A DNA stretch of 64,000 bases, taken from NCBI RefSeq assembly GCF_026013645.1, contig NZ_CP110224.1:1302001-1366000 (forward strand), in the 5' to 3' direction. The DNA comes from Virgibacillus natechei (GTDB taxonomy: Bacteria; Bacillota; Bacilli; Bacillales; Amphibacillaceae). Below the pieces are notes generated by a model. The model was not told the origin of the DNA and did not search any database. It saw nothing but the letters and a program-made list of their open reading frames with translations. The translations under genes were made by a program, and so were the position numbers. This document shows, piece after piece, positions 50,989-61,254 of this stretch (the stretch's first letter is position 1; every line of letters begins with the position of its first letter).

Positions 50989-53900
50989 ATGGGGCTCCGA
51001 TTTTTGTTGGGAAGAGCAGGGACAGGTAAAAGCGGTAGGTCTCTGGATGAAATAAAAGAAAAATTAGTGGATGATCCACAAGGTCCTCCACTATTTTATA
51101 TTGTTCCAGATCAAATGACATTTCAGCAGGAATATGCATTATTTAATGATGAAGAGGTAAAGGGGAGCATTCGCGCACAAGTCGTCAGTTTTTCGCGATT
51201 AGCATGGAGGGTGCTGCAGGAGACTGGTGGTGGAACAAGGCAATTCATTAGTTCAGTCGGGATTCAAATGATGCTCCGGAAAATTATCGAGGAAAGACAG
51301 GGAGATTGGCGTGTTTTTCAAAAGGCAATGGAAAAGCAGGGATTCCTGGATCAATTGGAAAACATGATAACAGAATTTAAGCGGTATGATGTAACACCGG
51401 ACACGCTACAAACGCAAATAGAACAAATAAAACAGTATGTACATAAAAATCCTGGCGAAGAGGCATTAGCCGAAAAGTTAGATGATTTGGCCTATATATA
51501 TGAAAAATTGGTATTCGCACTTGATGATAAATATATCGACAGTGAAGATCAGTTGCAGCTTTTGGCCACTAAAATTGAGGAGTCAGCCCTACTTGATAAT
51601 GCTGAAATATATTTTGATGGGTTTCACGGGTTTACACCGAAAGAGCTTATTGTAGTTGAGGCATTAATGAAAAAATGCAAACGTGTAACGATTACGTTAA
51701 CGGTCGATCACGAAGAAGATAGAGGAGTTTCGGAGCTGGATTTATTTTACCAGACAATGCAAACTTACCAGGTTCTATCGGAAATTGCTCGTGAAAATCA
51801 AATTAATATAGAAGAACCAGTTACATTAGATCCGGTTAACGGAAAGTTTCGGGATCGACCATACCTAGCACATTTGGAACGTAATTTTGATGCGAGGCCT
51901 GCTCCAGCATATGCTGGGGAAGTGCCAATTAACATTGCAGAAGCTGTGCATCCACGCGCAGAAGTAGAAGGTGCTGCACAGGAAATTATTCGTCTGGTTC
52001 GTGAAGAGAAGTATCGTTTTCAGGATATCGCTGTCTTTATAAGAGAGACGGATACGTATCATGATTTGATTAATACAATATTTAATGATTATGATATTCC
52101 TGTGTTCATTGATGAAAAAAGAACCATGCTGAACCATTCATTGATCGAGTTTATTCGTTCTGTATTAGATGTCGTGGAAGGGAATTGGCGGTATGATGCC
52201 ATGTTCCGCTTGTTGAAAACCGGGTTTATACCCCCAACAGATCCTGATTTTCCGTTAACTAATGATGCGATTGATGAACTGGAGAATTATGTGCTTGAAT
52301 ATGGAATTCGTTCGAGAGGGAGTTGGATTGGTGAACAAGAATGGGTTTTTCAGCGTTTTCGCGGCTTTGATCAGGCAGCACAAACCGACTCGGAAATAGA
52401 AATACAACAGCGAATCAACAAGTACCGGGATCAAGTGGTCCATATCCTGCAACCTTTTGATGAACAAATAAGAAATGCTAGCACCGTTGAGGAATTATGT
52501 GAAGTGACCTATACGTTACTTGAAACGATTAACGTTCCAAAACGTTTAGAACAGACACGAGAGCTCTATGATGAACAAGGTGAAATTGAAAAAGGACGAG
52601 AACAGGAACAAGCTTGGAATGCCATCATTCAACTATTTGACGAAATGGTCGAGATGGCAGGCGAAGAAAAAATGAAACTATCAACATTTCGGACAACGTT
52701 GGATGCTGGTTTTGAAACATTAAGTTTTGCGCATGTTCCGCCAAGTATTGATCATGTCATTGTTGGTACCGTTGAGCATTCTAGACTAAGCGGGGTGAAA
52801 TGCTCATTTTTACTTGGAGTTAATGATGGTGTATGGCCATTGAAGCCTGCTGTAGATGGAATGATTAACGAGCAGGAACGAGAATTATTAGCGGGACATG
52901 GTATGCAGTTAGCAGAAAGTAGCAAACAACAATTATTGGACGACTGGTTTTATATGTACATTGCATTTACCGCAGCAAAAGACCGAATTTGGATAAGCTA
53001 TCCTTTAAGTGATGAGGAAGGTAAATCGAAAATGCCATCACAGCTTATGAAACGAATCGAGGACTTATTTCCAGTATGCACGAATCATATTTTACTGCAG
53101 GATCCGGATGAATTAGTAGAAGCAGATCGATTTATTACGACACCATTAAAAACAAGGTCTGCTTTAACAGCTCAATTGGCTCGACATCGAAAAGGCTATC
53201 CAATGAATGAAGTTTGGTGGCATGTATTAAATTGGTACGTTGCCCATCATTCGAAAAACAGTACAACATATACCGTTTTGCAAAGTTTATATTATCAAAA
53301 CAAACCAAACAATCTATCATCCGACACTGTAGAGAAATTATATCCACAACAGGTTAATGCGAGTGTTTCTAGATTGGAATCGTACTATCGATGCTCGTAT
53401 CAGCATTTTGCAAAATACAGCTTGAATTTAGATGAACGAAAAACATATAAATTAGATGCACCGGATATCGGACAGCTTTTTCATGAAGCATTAAAGAAGA
53501 TTTCGGAGTGGATAGAATCAGACGGAAAGCAATTTGCACAGCTATCGAGGAAAGATACGGATAATTATGCGGAGAAAGCGGTCGTTAATTTAGCGCCAGT
53601 CTTACAGCATCAAATACTGCATAGCTCCAATCGCTATAAATATATTCAACAGAAATTACAGGATGTTATCGCAAGAGCTGCCTTTGTGCTAAGTGAACAG
53701 GCAAGACAAAGTAACTTTACTCCTGTTGGATTAGAACTCGGATTTGGTCAGAATGAAACACTCCCCGCCTTTAAGCTTGGCTTACCAAACGGATATGAAC
53801 TTATGCTTCGTGGACGAATAGACCGTGTGGATAAAGCGTTAAATGAAGAGGATTTATTTTTGCGAATTATTGATTATAAATCGAGTTCGAAGGGGTTGAA

Positions 53901-54477
53901 TCTAGTCGAAGTTTATTATGGGCTGGCATTACAAATGCTAACCTATTTGAATGTCGTACTAGCTAATTCTGAACAATGGCTTGGTAAAAACGCAATACCT
54001 GCAGGGGTTCTTTATTTTCATGTGCATAATCCGATGATATCAAGAAATCAAAAGGTGAGCGATGCAGAGATTGAGAAGGATATATTTAGCAAGTATAAAA
54101 TGCAAGGGTTGCTCTTATCGAATGAAGAAATTGTTAAGCAAATGGATACACCATTGGAATCAGGTACAAGTCAAATTGTGCCGGCAGGTTTAAAAAAGAA
54201 TGGTGGCTTTTATAATTCATCCAAAATTGCTGATAAAGCAACGTTCACTCATTTGCAAAATCATATTCATCAGCTGATGACGGATGCTGGTGTTGACATG
54301 ACAGAAGGAGGCATACACCTAAATCCATATCAACATAAGCAGCATGTAGCCTGTACACATTGTCCTTTTCATTCCGTTTGCCAATTTGATCCGATCTTGG
54401 AGACGAACAATTACCGAAAGCTTACAGATATGAAAGAGGACGACATTTTAGAAAGACTCCGTGGGGAGGAGATATAA
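50989..54477 (+). CDS. addB: ATP-dependent helicase/nuclease AddB
   Basis: A roughly 1162-residue subunit of the AddAB complex, which resects double-strand breaks to Chi and loads recombination. Walker A LGRAGTGKSGRSLD at the N-terminus; the nuclease centre is RGRIDRVDK followed by LRIIDYKSSSKG (about 955-985); four cysteines for the Fe-S cluster are C803-type in YYRCSYQHF and the trio CTHCPFHSVC near the C-terminus. AddB normally has an inactive helicase fold. The second of two adjacent ATG codons matches the family start (MG-x-FL-GR). Overlaps addA by one base (TAATG). Confidence 0.93.
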   Translation: MGLRFLLGRAGTGKSGRSLDEIKEKLVDDPQGPPLFYIVPDQMTFQQEYALFNDEEVKGSIRAQVVSFSRLAWRVLQETGGGTRQFISSVGIQMMLRKIIEERQGDWRVFQKAMEKQGFLDQLENMITEFKRYDVTPDTLQTQIEQIKQYVHKNPGEEALAEKLDDLAYIYEKLVFALDDKYIDSEDQLQLLATKIEESALLDNAEIYFDGFHGFTPKELIVVEALMKKCKRVTITLTVDHEEDRGVSELDLFYQTMQTYQVLSEIARENQINIEEPVTLDPVNGKFRDRPYLAHLERNFDARPAPAYAGEVPINIAEAVHPRAEVEGAAQEIIRLVREEKYRFQDIAVFIRETDTYHDLINTIFNDYDIPVFIDEKRTMLNHSLIEFIRSVLDVVEGNWRYDAMFRLLKTGFIPPTDPDFPLTNDAIDELENYVLEYGIRSRGSWIGEQEWVFQRFRGFDQAAQTDSEIEIQQRINKYRDQVVHILQPFDEQIRNASTVEELCEVTYTLLETINVPKRLEQTRELYDEQGEIEKGREQEQAWNAIIQLFDEMVEMAGEEKMKLSTFRTTLDAGFETLSFAHVPPSIDHVIVGTVEHSRLSGVKCSFLLGVNDGVWPLKPAVDGMINEQERELLAGHGMQLAESSKQQLLDDWFYMYIAFTAAKDRIWISYPLSDEEGKSKMPSQLMKRIEDLFPVCTNHILLQDPDELVEADRFITTPLKTRSALTAQLARHRKGYPMNEVWWHVLNWYVAHHSKNSTTYTVLQSLYYQNKPNNLSSDTVEKLYPQQVNASVSRLESYYRCSYQHFAKYSLNLDERKTYKLDAPDIGQLFHEALKKISEWIESDGKQFAQLSRKDTDNYAEKAVVNLAPVLQHQILHSSNRYKYIQQKLQDVIARAAFVLSEQARQSNFTPVGLELGFGQNETLPAFKLGLPNGYELMLRGRIDRVDKALNEEDLFLRIIDYKSSSKGLNLVEVYYGLALQMLTYLNVVLANSEQWLGKNAIPAGVLYFHVHNPMISRNQKVSDAEIEKDIFSKYKMQGLLLSNEEIVKQMDTPLESGTSQIVPAGLKKNGGFYNSSKIADKATFTHLQNHIHQLMTDAGVDMTEGGIHLNPYQHKQHVACTHCPFHSVCQFDPILETNNYRKLTDMKEDDILERLRGEEI

Positions 54478-57400
54478 TGGTTCAATGGACGAAGGAACAA
54501 GAACAAGCCATTTACATGGATGGCAGTGATATGCTTGTCGCAGCAGCTGCGGGATCGGGAAAAACGGCTGTATTGGTTGAAAGGATTATTCAAAAACTAT
54601 TGAAAAAAGATGATCCGGTTGATATAGATTCATTACTTGTTGTTACATTTACAAATGCTGCAGCCCAAGAAATGAGAACCCGTGTAGGAATGGCACTTGA
54701 AGAGGCATTAGCAGAAGCTCCAACTTCCAGTCACTTGAAAAAACAGCTGGCTTTATTGCAAAAAGCATCCATATCCACCTTACACTCTTTTTGTTTGGAT
54801 GTCGTTAGGCAATATGCATATTTGCTTGATATAGATCCCGCTTTTCGCATTGCCAATGATATGGAAGCAGATTTGATTAAACAGGAAGTAATCGATGATT
54901 TATTTGAGGAATGGTATGGGACGGAGGGAAAAGATCAGGCGAGTTTCTTTTCCGTTGTTGATCGCTTCTCAAGTGATCGGAGTGATGTAGAGGTAGAAGA
55001 TTTAGTTTTAGGCTTGTATAAGTTTGCTGTACAAAATCCATGGCCGGATCAATGGCTTGATCAATTGGCACGTGTTTATGAAGTGCCAGAAGATTGGCAG
55101 GAATCCGAGTTATACTGGCTTTCTATTATCAAGCGCGAAGTCAAAAACCAACTTACTGCGATGCAGGAGGAAATGAATCTCGCCTCAAGGTTAACAAAAG
55201 AAAGTGACGGTCCTTATCAATATGCTGATGCGTTAGATTCAGATTTAATAAACTTGCAAGAGGCATTAGCTCGCCTTGACTCTTGGAATGAGTTACAAGC
55301 ATTTATGGTTGGGAGTTCTTTTGCTAAGTTATCATCAAAACGGACTGATTGTGATGAAGGAAAGAAAAAAAGAGTAAAGGCACTTAGGGACAGCTACAAA
55401 GAACGCTGGGACAACATGAAGAAGAACTGGTTCAGTCGTGATTTAACGAGTCATATTGAGGACATGCGTGAATTGGCACCGGTTATCAAGCAATTAACCG
55501 AACTTGTAAAACAATTTAAATTGCGATTTACCCAGCAAAAACGGGAAAAAGCGCTAGTTGACTTCTCGGATCTAGAGCATTTTTGCCTTCAGTTACTTAT
55601 TGATGAATCCGCAACAGTTGAAGAAACGGTTCCTTCAGCTGTTGCCAATCAATTTAAGAAACAGTTCAGTGAATTATTAATAGATGAATATCAGGATACG
55701 AACATGGTGCAAGAAACTATTTTAACATTAATAAGTGATCAAATTGGACCTGGAAACAGATTTATGGTTGGGGATGTGAAGCAAAGTATTTATCGCTTTC
55801 GACATGCAGAGCCATCCCTATTTATTGAAAAATATAAACGTTTTGCTCGTGAAGAACATGTGGCAAAACGGGTTGACTTAGCAAGTAATTTTCGGAGCAG
55901 GGAGCATGTGTTAATTGGTGCAAACTATATTTTTCGTCAAATTCTTGATGAAGAATTAGGAGAGATTAATTATGATGCAGATGCGGAGTTAATTTATGCA
56001 AATAAAACATATGATGACCTACCATACGATGAGCCAAATCCTGAACTGCTAATCATTGACCGAGAAGCGGAAGAAGAGGAAGGATCCGGTGGAGATGAGG
56101 ATTATCAAGATTTAGAGAAAGCGCAACTGGAAGCCAGGGCCTATGCAGAGAAAATTAAAAGTTGGATAGGACAAAAAGAGAAGCCACCCCTTCAAGTCGT
56201 TGATAAAGGAACGCAGACGCAACGAGATATGCAGTATCGTGATGTGGTTATTTTATTACGATCTATGTCGTGGGCTCCGACCATTGTTGATGAATTAAAA
56301 AAACAGAGCATACCAGTATATGCTGAACTCTCCACTGGATATTTTGAAGCAATTGAAGTAAAGATTATGATTAGCTTGTTGAAGGTTATTGATAACCCGA
56401 GGCAGGATATTCCACTTGCTTCTGTACTGCGCTCACCTATTGTTGGTTTAAACGAGGAAGATTTAGCATTAATCCGTCTTGCAGATAAACAGCATGCTTT
56501 TTATGATGCACTGAAGAAGTTTAAGCAACAAAACAACGGAACGACAGCCGATAAGGTGGATGCGTTTCTCAAACGACTGGAAGCTTTTCGCTTAGCATCC
56601 CGGCAAGGCGCTTTATCAGAGTTGATTTGGGAAATCTATCGCGAGACAGGTTATTATGATTTTGTTGGAGGTATGCCAGGAGGTCGACAACGTCAGGCAA
56701 ATTTGCGTGCACTTTATGATCGTGCGAGAGGTTATGAAACGACATCATTTAGAGGTTTGTTCCGTTTCCTTCGCTTCATTGAACGAATGGAAGAGCGTGG
56801 AGATGACCTTGGATCAGCGAGGGCGCTAAGTGAGCAGGAAGATGTTGTTCGGATTATGACGATTCATAAAAGTAAAGGGCTTGAATTCCCAGTTGTGATA
56901 ATGGGAGCTATTGATAAGGAATTTAACTTTCAGGATGTGAGAAAGAAGTATTTATTGCATAAAGATTTAGGATTTGCCAGTAAATACATCGATCCAGTTA
57001 AACGAATTACGTATCCAACCTTGTTTTACCATGCTTTGAAGAATGAAAAAACACGCGAGATGCTGGCAGAAGAGATGCGCGTCTTATATGTAGCCTTGAC
57101 CCGAGCAAAAGAAAAGCTGATCATGGTAGCAAATGTTCCTTCATTTGAGAAAAAACAGGAGAAATGGCAAAAGATGATTGATCATACCGAGTGGGTTTTA
57201 CCAGCTCATTATCGAATGGAGTCAAAGACTTACTTGGATTGGGTAGGACCGGCCTTAATTCGCCATAAGAAAAATAGTGCATTACGGACAGAAGAAATAA
57301 ATGATGCTGTATTAGATGAGATACAAGTTGATCCGTCTGAATGGGATGTCAAAATTATCCACGGTAGTGAGCTAACGAATTTGGAAGAGACCACGGAAGA

Positions 57401-58202
57401 TGCTGAATTACAGCTGAACGAAACCATTACAAAATGGGAACCTGTGGACGTATATGATGAGGTGTTGGATCAGACGGTTAATGATCGTCTATCCTTTGAA
57501 TATCCGTTTGAAGAAGCCGCCAGGTCCAGGGCAAAGCAAACGGTGACGGAAATTAAACGTCAGCGTGAGGTGAAGGATGAATATAGTGCGGATCAACTTG
57601 TCCAGACATTTCAAGCACCGATTGTTAAACGACCTAATTTTATGCAAAAGGAAAAAAGGATTACTTCTGCTGAAAAAGGTACAGCAATGCATACTGTCAT
57701 GCAACATTTACCAATGGTTAAGCCATTAAATCAAGCTGAGATTGAAGAGAATGTGGAGGCTTTGGTCGAAAAAGAGGTCATTACGAAACAAGAAGCTGAC
57801 ATCGTAAATGTGGCAGCGATTGAAGAATTTTTCTCTACAAGTATTGCAACGCTTATGATGGGGGTACCTGCTATCAATCGTGAAGTCCCGTTCAGCTTGT
57901 CACTGCCAGCAAGTGAAGTTTATGCATCGTGGACAGGTCAAAAAGATGAGAACGTGTTAATTCAAGGTGTCATTGATTGCATCATTCCACAAGATGACGG
58001 ATGGATTATTATTGATTATAAAACAGATGCAATAAATGAAGCAGTTACCGACAAAACAAAAGAAAAACTAGCAAAGAAGTACGGAACACAAATGGAGCTG
58101 TATCGAGATGCAGTTGAGCAAATTTGGAAGCAACCAGTGAAAGCAACCTATTTATATTTCTTTGATAGTCAATTAGTTATCAACGTTCCATTGAACGAAT
58201 GA
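54477..58202 (+). CDS. addA: ATP-dependent helicase/nuclease AddA
   Basis: A 1241-residue UvrD-type helicase with a C-terminal RecB-family nuclease. Walker A VAAAAGSGKTAVLVERI (about 21-37), motif Ia TFTNAAAQEMRTR, Walker B LLIDEYQDTNMVQE (about 400), motif III GDVKQSIYRFRHAE, motif V IMTIHKSKGLEFPVVIMG, motif VI VLYVALTRAKEKL, and nuclease residues LIQGVIDCI then GWIIIDYKTDA (about 1160-1190). Pairs with AddB. No sbcDC genes follow, but yhaON in this window is a related pair. Confidence 0.94.
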   Translation: MVQWTKEQEQAIYMDGSDMLVAAAAGSGKTAVLVERIIQKLLKKDDPVDIDSLLVVTFTNAAAQEMRTRVGMALEEALAEAPTSSHLKKQLALLQKASISTLHSFCLDVVRQYAYLLDIDPAFRIANDMEADLIKQEVIDDLFEEWYGTEGKDQASFFSVVDRFSSDRSDVEVEDLVLGLYKFAVQNPWPDQWLDQLARVYEVPEDWQESELYWLSIIKREVKNQLTAMQEEMNLASRLTKESDGPYQYADALDSDLINLQEALARLDSWNELQAFMVGSSFAKLSSKRTDCDEGKKKRVKALRDSYKERWDNMKKNWFSRDLTSHIEDMRELAPVIKQLTELVKQFKLRFTQQKREKALVDFSDLEHFCLQLLIDESATVEETVPSAVANQFKKQFSELLIDEYQDTNMVQETILTLISDQIGPGNRFMVGDVKQSIYRFRHAEPSLFIEKYKRFAREEHVAKRVDLASNFRSREHVLIGANYIFRQILDEELGEINYDADAELIYANKTYDDLPYDEPNPELLIIDREAEEEEGSGGDEDYQDLEKAQLEARAYAEKIKSWIGQKEKPPLQVVDKGTQTQRDMQYRDVVILLRSMSWAPTIVDELKKQSIPVYAELSTGYFEAIEVKIMISLLKVIDNPRQDIPLASVLRSPIVGLNEEDLALIRLADKQHAFYDALKKFKQQNNGTTADKVDAFLKRLEAFRLASRQGALSELIWEIYRETGYYDFVGGMPGGRQRQANLRALYDRARGYETTSFRGLFRFLRFIERMEERGDDLGSARALSEQEDVVRIMTIHKSKGLEFPVVIMGAIDKEFNFQDVRKKYLLHKDLGFASKYIDPVKRITYPTLFYHALKNEKTREMLAEEMRVLYVALTRAKEKLIMVANVPSFEKKQEKWQKMIDHTEWVLPAHYRMESKTYLDWVGPALIRHKKNSALRTEEINDAVLDEIQVDPSEWDVKIIHGSELTNLEETTEDAELQLNETITKWEPVDVYDEVLDQTVNDRLSFEYPFEEAARSRAKQTVTEIKRQREVKDEYSADQLVQTFQAPIVKRPNFMQKEKRITSAEKGTAMHTVMQHLPMVKPLNQAEIEENVEALVEKEVITKQEADIVNVAAIEEFFSTSIATLMMGVPAINREVPFSLSLPASEVYASWTGQKDENVLIQGVIDCIIPQDDGWIIIDYKTDAINEAVTDKTKEKLAKKYGTQMELYRDAVEQIWKQPVKATYLYFFDSQLVINVPLNE

Positions 58203-58214
58203 TACTAACAAATT

Positions 58215-58253
58215 AAAGATCAACTTTCTTATAAAGAAGGTTGATCTTTTTTT
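58215..58253 (+). terminator. addBA terminator
   Basis: Stem AAAGATCAACTTTCTT / AAGAAGGTTGATCTTT followed by TTTTT. Confidence 0.9.
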
Positions 58254-58259
58254 AGACTT

Positions 58260-58560
58260 TTTTTGTAAGTACTGGGACTGCGCTTACTCGTCCCACCGAA
58301 AACCTTTGTTGCTTTTAATTCTTCGGAGTTGATATAAAAGACGACTCAGTGACAATTCTTTTACAAATGCTGGTTGAGAGCAGGGGTTCGCTACGGAAAG
58401 CATCCGCCCAGAGTGATCCCGAACGGCGTTTATAGCAAATATTTATAGCAAACAGTAGTTACGTCGTCTTCGATAGATATTGTGTCAAAACAATAATTCT
58501 TTTCAGTGGGAGTAACCGCAGTCCCAATCTTTTAGAAACTAGCCATTTTTTTAAGCTGCA
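58260..58560. repeat. MITE-like repeat R2 copy 3 flanked by R3 motifs
   Basis: Order: inverted R3 (GGGACTGCGCTTACTCGTCC, 58270-58303), R2 core with ends TAAAAGACGACT and AGTTACGTCGTCTT (58335-58471), then a direct R3-like motif (CAGTGGGAGTAACCGCAGTC) and the outer end TCTTTTAGAAACTAGCC. The interior (CGGAAAGCATCCGCCCAGAG, GAACGGCG, TTTATAGCAAA) is the reverse complement of copy 2. Confidence 0.8.
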
Positions 58561-58830
58561 ATAAAGGTGTTCAAAATTTATACATAATTAATAATGACAG
58601 GAACAAGCATAAATCATAAACACGCAAAGAAGGTGGTAAGCATAATAAACGTGAAAACAAGCGCAATTACAGGGATAAACGATGATTTATAGTTCAAATG
58701 AAATGAAAAGCACGAATCGAAAAAGAGCTTTAATCCTGTTAGTAAAATCACAGCCACACGTGATTTGTATCACACCTATGAATCTGGTATCAACGTATGA
58801 TGGAAGTAAGTTAAAAGGAGGGTGATTGCA
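58561..58830. other. Upstream region of the oxidase cluster
   Basis: About 270 bases with no supported gene. Holds the promoter and RBS region of the first oxidase gene; an imperfect dyad CACGTGATTTGTATCAC-type sequence lies at about 58756. I cannot place a firm promoter. Confidence 0.4.
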
Positions 58831-58986
58831 ATGGCAGAAAAGCAAGTTAAGATACCTGAAGAAAATATAAATAATGAACAAATTGAATCATTAAAGGGGG
58901 CATTGTTTTCCTCATTAGTATTTGTAGGTGGAGGAATATTAGTTTTTATGCTCTTACTATTTGTGATTTACATGATTCGACTATAG
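58831..58986 (+). CDS. Cytochrome c oxidase subunit IIa-like microprotein (ba3 type)
   Basis: A 51-residue protein with a charged N-terminus (MAEKQVKIPEENINNEQ) and one membrane helix (LVFVGGGILVFMLLLFVIYM). Size, topology and position directly before the CuA subunit gene fit CoxIIa, the small single-helix subunit of ba3-type oxidases. It supplies the membrane anchor helix position that the short subunit II lacks. Excellent RBS AAAAGGAGGGTG. Fourteen bases separate it from the next gene, so one operon. Confidence 0.75.
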   Translation: MAEKQVKIPEENINNEQIESLKGALFSSLVFVGGGILVFMLLLFVIYMIRL

Positions 58987-58999
58987 GGGAGGTAATCAT

Positions 59000-59467
59000 A
59001 TGAGAATGAATCGATATGAAGAAATTTGGCTTATTCTAAGTGTTGGAGTTCTAGTTCTTTCAATGGTAGTTACTGGTTATCAAACATTTGCACAAGGAAT
59101 GGGGCCACCAAGTGAGATGGAAACCATTGATCCGCAAAAAGTAGATGAAACGGAACCATTTGATAACCCTGGCGTTTTTGAAGTAGGAGAAAATGAATAC
59201 GAAGTTGTTATGACGTTACAAGCATTTAGCTTCACGCCAAGTGACATTGAATTACCTGTAGGTGCTGAAGTTACGTTTACAATGACTTCAAAAGACGTTA
59301 TACATGGTTTTCAAATTGCAGGAACAAATGCAAATGCGATGGTTGTACCTGGACATATTCAAACCATAACGGAAACATTTGATGAACCTGGTGAATACTT
59401 GGTGTTATGTAATGAATATTGTGGCGCAGCTCACGAGATGATGAGTACAACGATTACAGTTAAGTAA
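59000..59467 (+). CDS. cbaB: ba3-type cytochrome c oxidase subunit II (CuA)
   Basis: A 155-residue membrane-anchored CuA protein. One N-terminal helix (IWLILSVGVLVLSMVVTGYQ) is followed by a cupredoxin domain. CuA ligands are visible: His in DVIHGFQIAGTN (about 113) and the motif VLCNEYCGAAHEMM (about 134-147: two Cys, His, Met). It receives electrons from cytochrome c and passes them to subunit I. Shorter than aa3-type subunit II with a single helix, as in Thermus or Geobacillus ba3/bo3 enzymes. RBS GGGGAGG. Confidence 0.92.
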   Translation: MRMNRYEEIWLILSVGVLVLSMVVTGYQTFAQGMGPPSEMETIDPQKVDETEPFDNPGVFEVGENEYEVVMTLQAFSFTPSDIELPVGAEVTFTMTSKDVIHGFQIAGTNANAMVVPGHIQTITETFDEPGEYLVLCNEYCGAAHEMMSTTITVK

Positions 59468-59485
59468 TGAAGGGAGGAAAAAACG

Positions 59486-61165
59486 ATGGAAATGGCAGCA
59501 AAAAAAGTGTTTAAAGAAAAGACAAATAAAGCTTTAGGTGTGAATCCGGATGATGCACGCCTTACGCTAACCTATTTTTCACTAGCATTTATTATATTGT
59601 TTATCGGAGGGACTTTAGGACTTTTGCAGGGACTTAATCGTGCAGGATTGTTGGAATTGCCTGCCTGGTTTAATTACTATCAGGTACTGACAGCACACGG
59701 AATACTTTTAATTCTCATATTTACTGCATTATTCATGGTTGGCTATTTTTACGCAGCTTTGTCCCATACGCTTGGTGGACTTATTCCTGTAGTCCGTAAA
59801 ATGGGATGGACTGCATTAGGATTGATGCTTATAGGAACTGCCTTCGTTGTGACAACCATTGTTATGGATGAGGCGACTGTTCTATATACGTTTTACCCAC
59901 CAATGCAAGCATCTCCTTGGTTCTATATCGGCCTCGTATTTATTGTTCTAGGTGTTTGGGCAGCTACGATTGGTGTATTTACAAGCGCAGCGAGCTGGAA
60001 GAAGCGAAATAAGGGTGAGCATTTACCATTACTTGCATTCTTTGCAGTAGGCGCATTCCTTCTACTATTCTTTGGGTCAATTGGTGTTACGATTGAAGTT
60101 TTAACACTAATTCCTTGGGCTTTTGGTTGGACAGAGACGGTTAACGTCATGCTTAGCCGCACATTATTTTGGAGCTTTGGACACACGCTGGTAAACGTTT
60201 GGTATTTCACAGCAATTTCAGCATGGTATGTTATCGTACCAAGAATTATCGGCGGAAGATTGTTTAGCGATACACTAACTCGAGTTGTCGTTGTTTTATT
60301 AGTTATCTTAAACGTGCCTGGTGGGTTTCACCATCAGATCATTGACCCTGGGTTTACTGAGGGCCTGAAATTCATGCATGTGTTTATGAGTCTATCAATC
60401 GCATTTCCATCTTTAATGACGGCATTTGCCATGTTCGCTGTATTTGAGCGTACTGGAAGGAAAAAAGGTGCAAAGGGACTGTTTGGCTGGGTTAAAAAAT
60501 TACCATGGGGCGACGTTCGATTCTTAGCACCAATGATTGCCATGATTGCATTTATTCCAGCTGGAGCAGGCGGAATTGCTCAAACTAATAATCAATTAAA
60601 CCAAGTTGTTCATAATACTCTATGGGTAACAGGGCATTTCCATTTAACAGTTGGAACGACAGTTGTATTGACCTTCTTTGGAATCATGTATTGGTTAATA
60701 CCTTATTTATCGAAGCGTGAACTTACACCTAAAATAAATAAACTAGGTATCATCCAAACGATTACTTGGGCGGTCGGTATGCTGTTTATGTCAGGAGCAA
60801 TGCACTGGGTAGGACTCTTAGGTTCACCACGCAGAACTTCCTACACCACATATGGGGACAATGCAACAGCATTAAGCTGGGATCCCTACTTGTTCTTTTT
60901 AGCAATTGGAGGAACACTCTTATTTATAGGTGGAGGACTAATGATTTATATTGTTTTCCATCTCATGTTTAAAGCACCTAAAGGAGATACAGCGTTCCCT
61001 ATTGCGGAACCGGAGGATGGTGCGTCTCCAACACCAAAATGGACGGAACGCTGGGGGCTTTGGGTTGTGCTGGCGATAGCGGTTATTTCGATGGGGTATC
61101 TCGTACCTATCGTTGACCTCATATTTAATGCACCTCCAGGTTCACCACCATTTAGAACATGGTAA
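59486..61165 (+). CDS. cbaA: ba3-type cytochrome c oxidase subunit I
   Basis: A 559-residue haem-copper oxidase subunit with about 13 hydrophobic segments. Haem and copper ligands: His in VLTAHGILLILIF (about 70), SFGHTLVNVWYF (CuB His and cross-linked Tyr, about 233-244), GGFHHQIIDPGF (CuB His pair, about 280) and VTGHFHLTVGTTVV (about 380, haem ligands). The spacing and the short C-terminal part place it in the B (ba3) class, which has high oxygen affinity. The operon ends with a terminator directly after this gene; the SCO gene then follows. Confidence 0.93.
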   Translation: MEMAAKKVFKEKTNKALGVNPDDARLTLTYFSLAFIILFIGGTLGLLQGLNRAGLLELPAWFNYYQVLTAHGILLILIFTALFMVGYFYAALSHTLGGLIPVVRKMGWTALGLMLIGTAFVVTTIVMDEATVLYTFYPPMQASPWFYIGLVFIVLGVWAATIGVFTSAASWKKRNKGEHLPLLAFFAVGAFLLLFFGSIGVTIEVLTLIPWAFGWTETVNVMLSRTLFWSFGHTLVNVWYFTAISAWYVIVPRIIGGRLFSDTLTRVVVVLLVILNVPGGFHHQIIDPGFTEGLKFMHVFMSLSIAFPSLMTAFAMFAVFERTGRKKGAKGLFGWVKKLPWGDVRFLAPMIAMIAFIPAGAGGIAQTNNQLNQVVHNTLWVTGHFHLTVGTTVVLTFFGIMYWLIPYLSKRELTPKINKLGIIQTITWAVGMLFMSGAMHWVGLLGSPRRTSYTTYGDNATALSWDPYLFFLAIGGTLLFIGGGLMIYIVFHLMFKAPKGDTAFPIAEPEDGASPTPKWTERWGLWVVLAIAVISMGYLVPIVDLIFNAPPGSPPFRTW

Positions 61166-61176
61166 TAACTAGAAAT

Positions 61177-61212
61177 AAAGAGATAGCTAGACGTTGTGTG
61201 GCTATCTCTTTT
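61177..61212 (+). terminator. Terminator between subunit I and SCO genes
   Basis: Stem AAAGAGATAGC / GCTATCTCTTT followed by TTA; may be leaky if the SCO gene is co-transcribed. Confidence 0.8.
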
Positions 61213-61254
61213 ATCTAAATATAGCAATGATCAAAAATTAGGGGAGTGATCTCC

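Noticed and set aside
53135..53347. Reverse-strand frames inside addB and addA
   Set aside because: Shadows of the long coding genes, with no supporting start signals.
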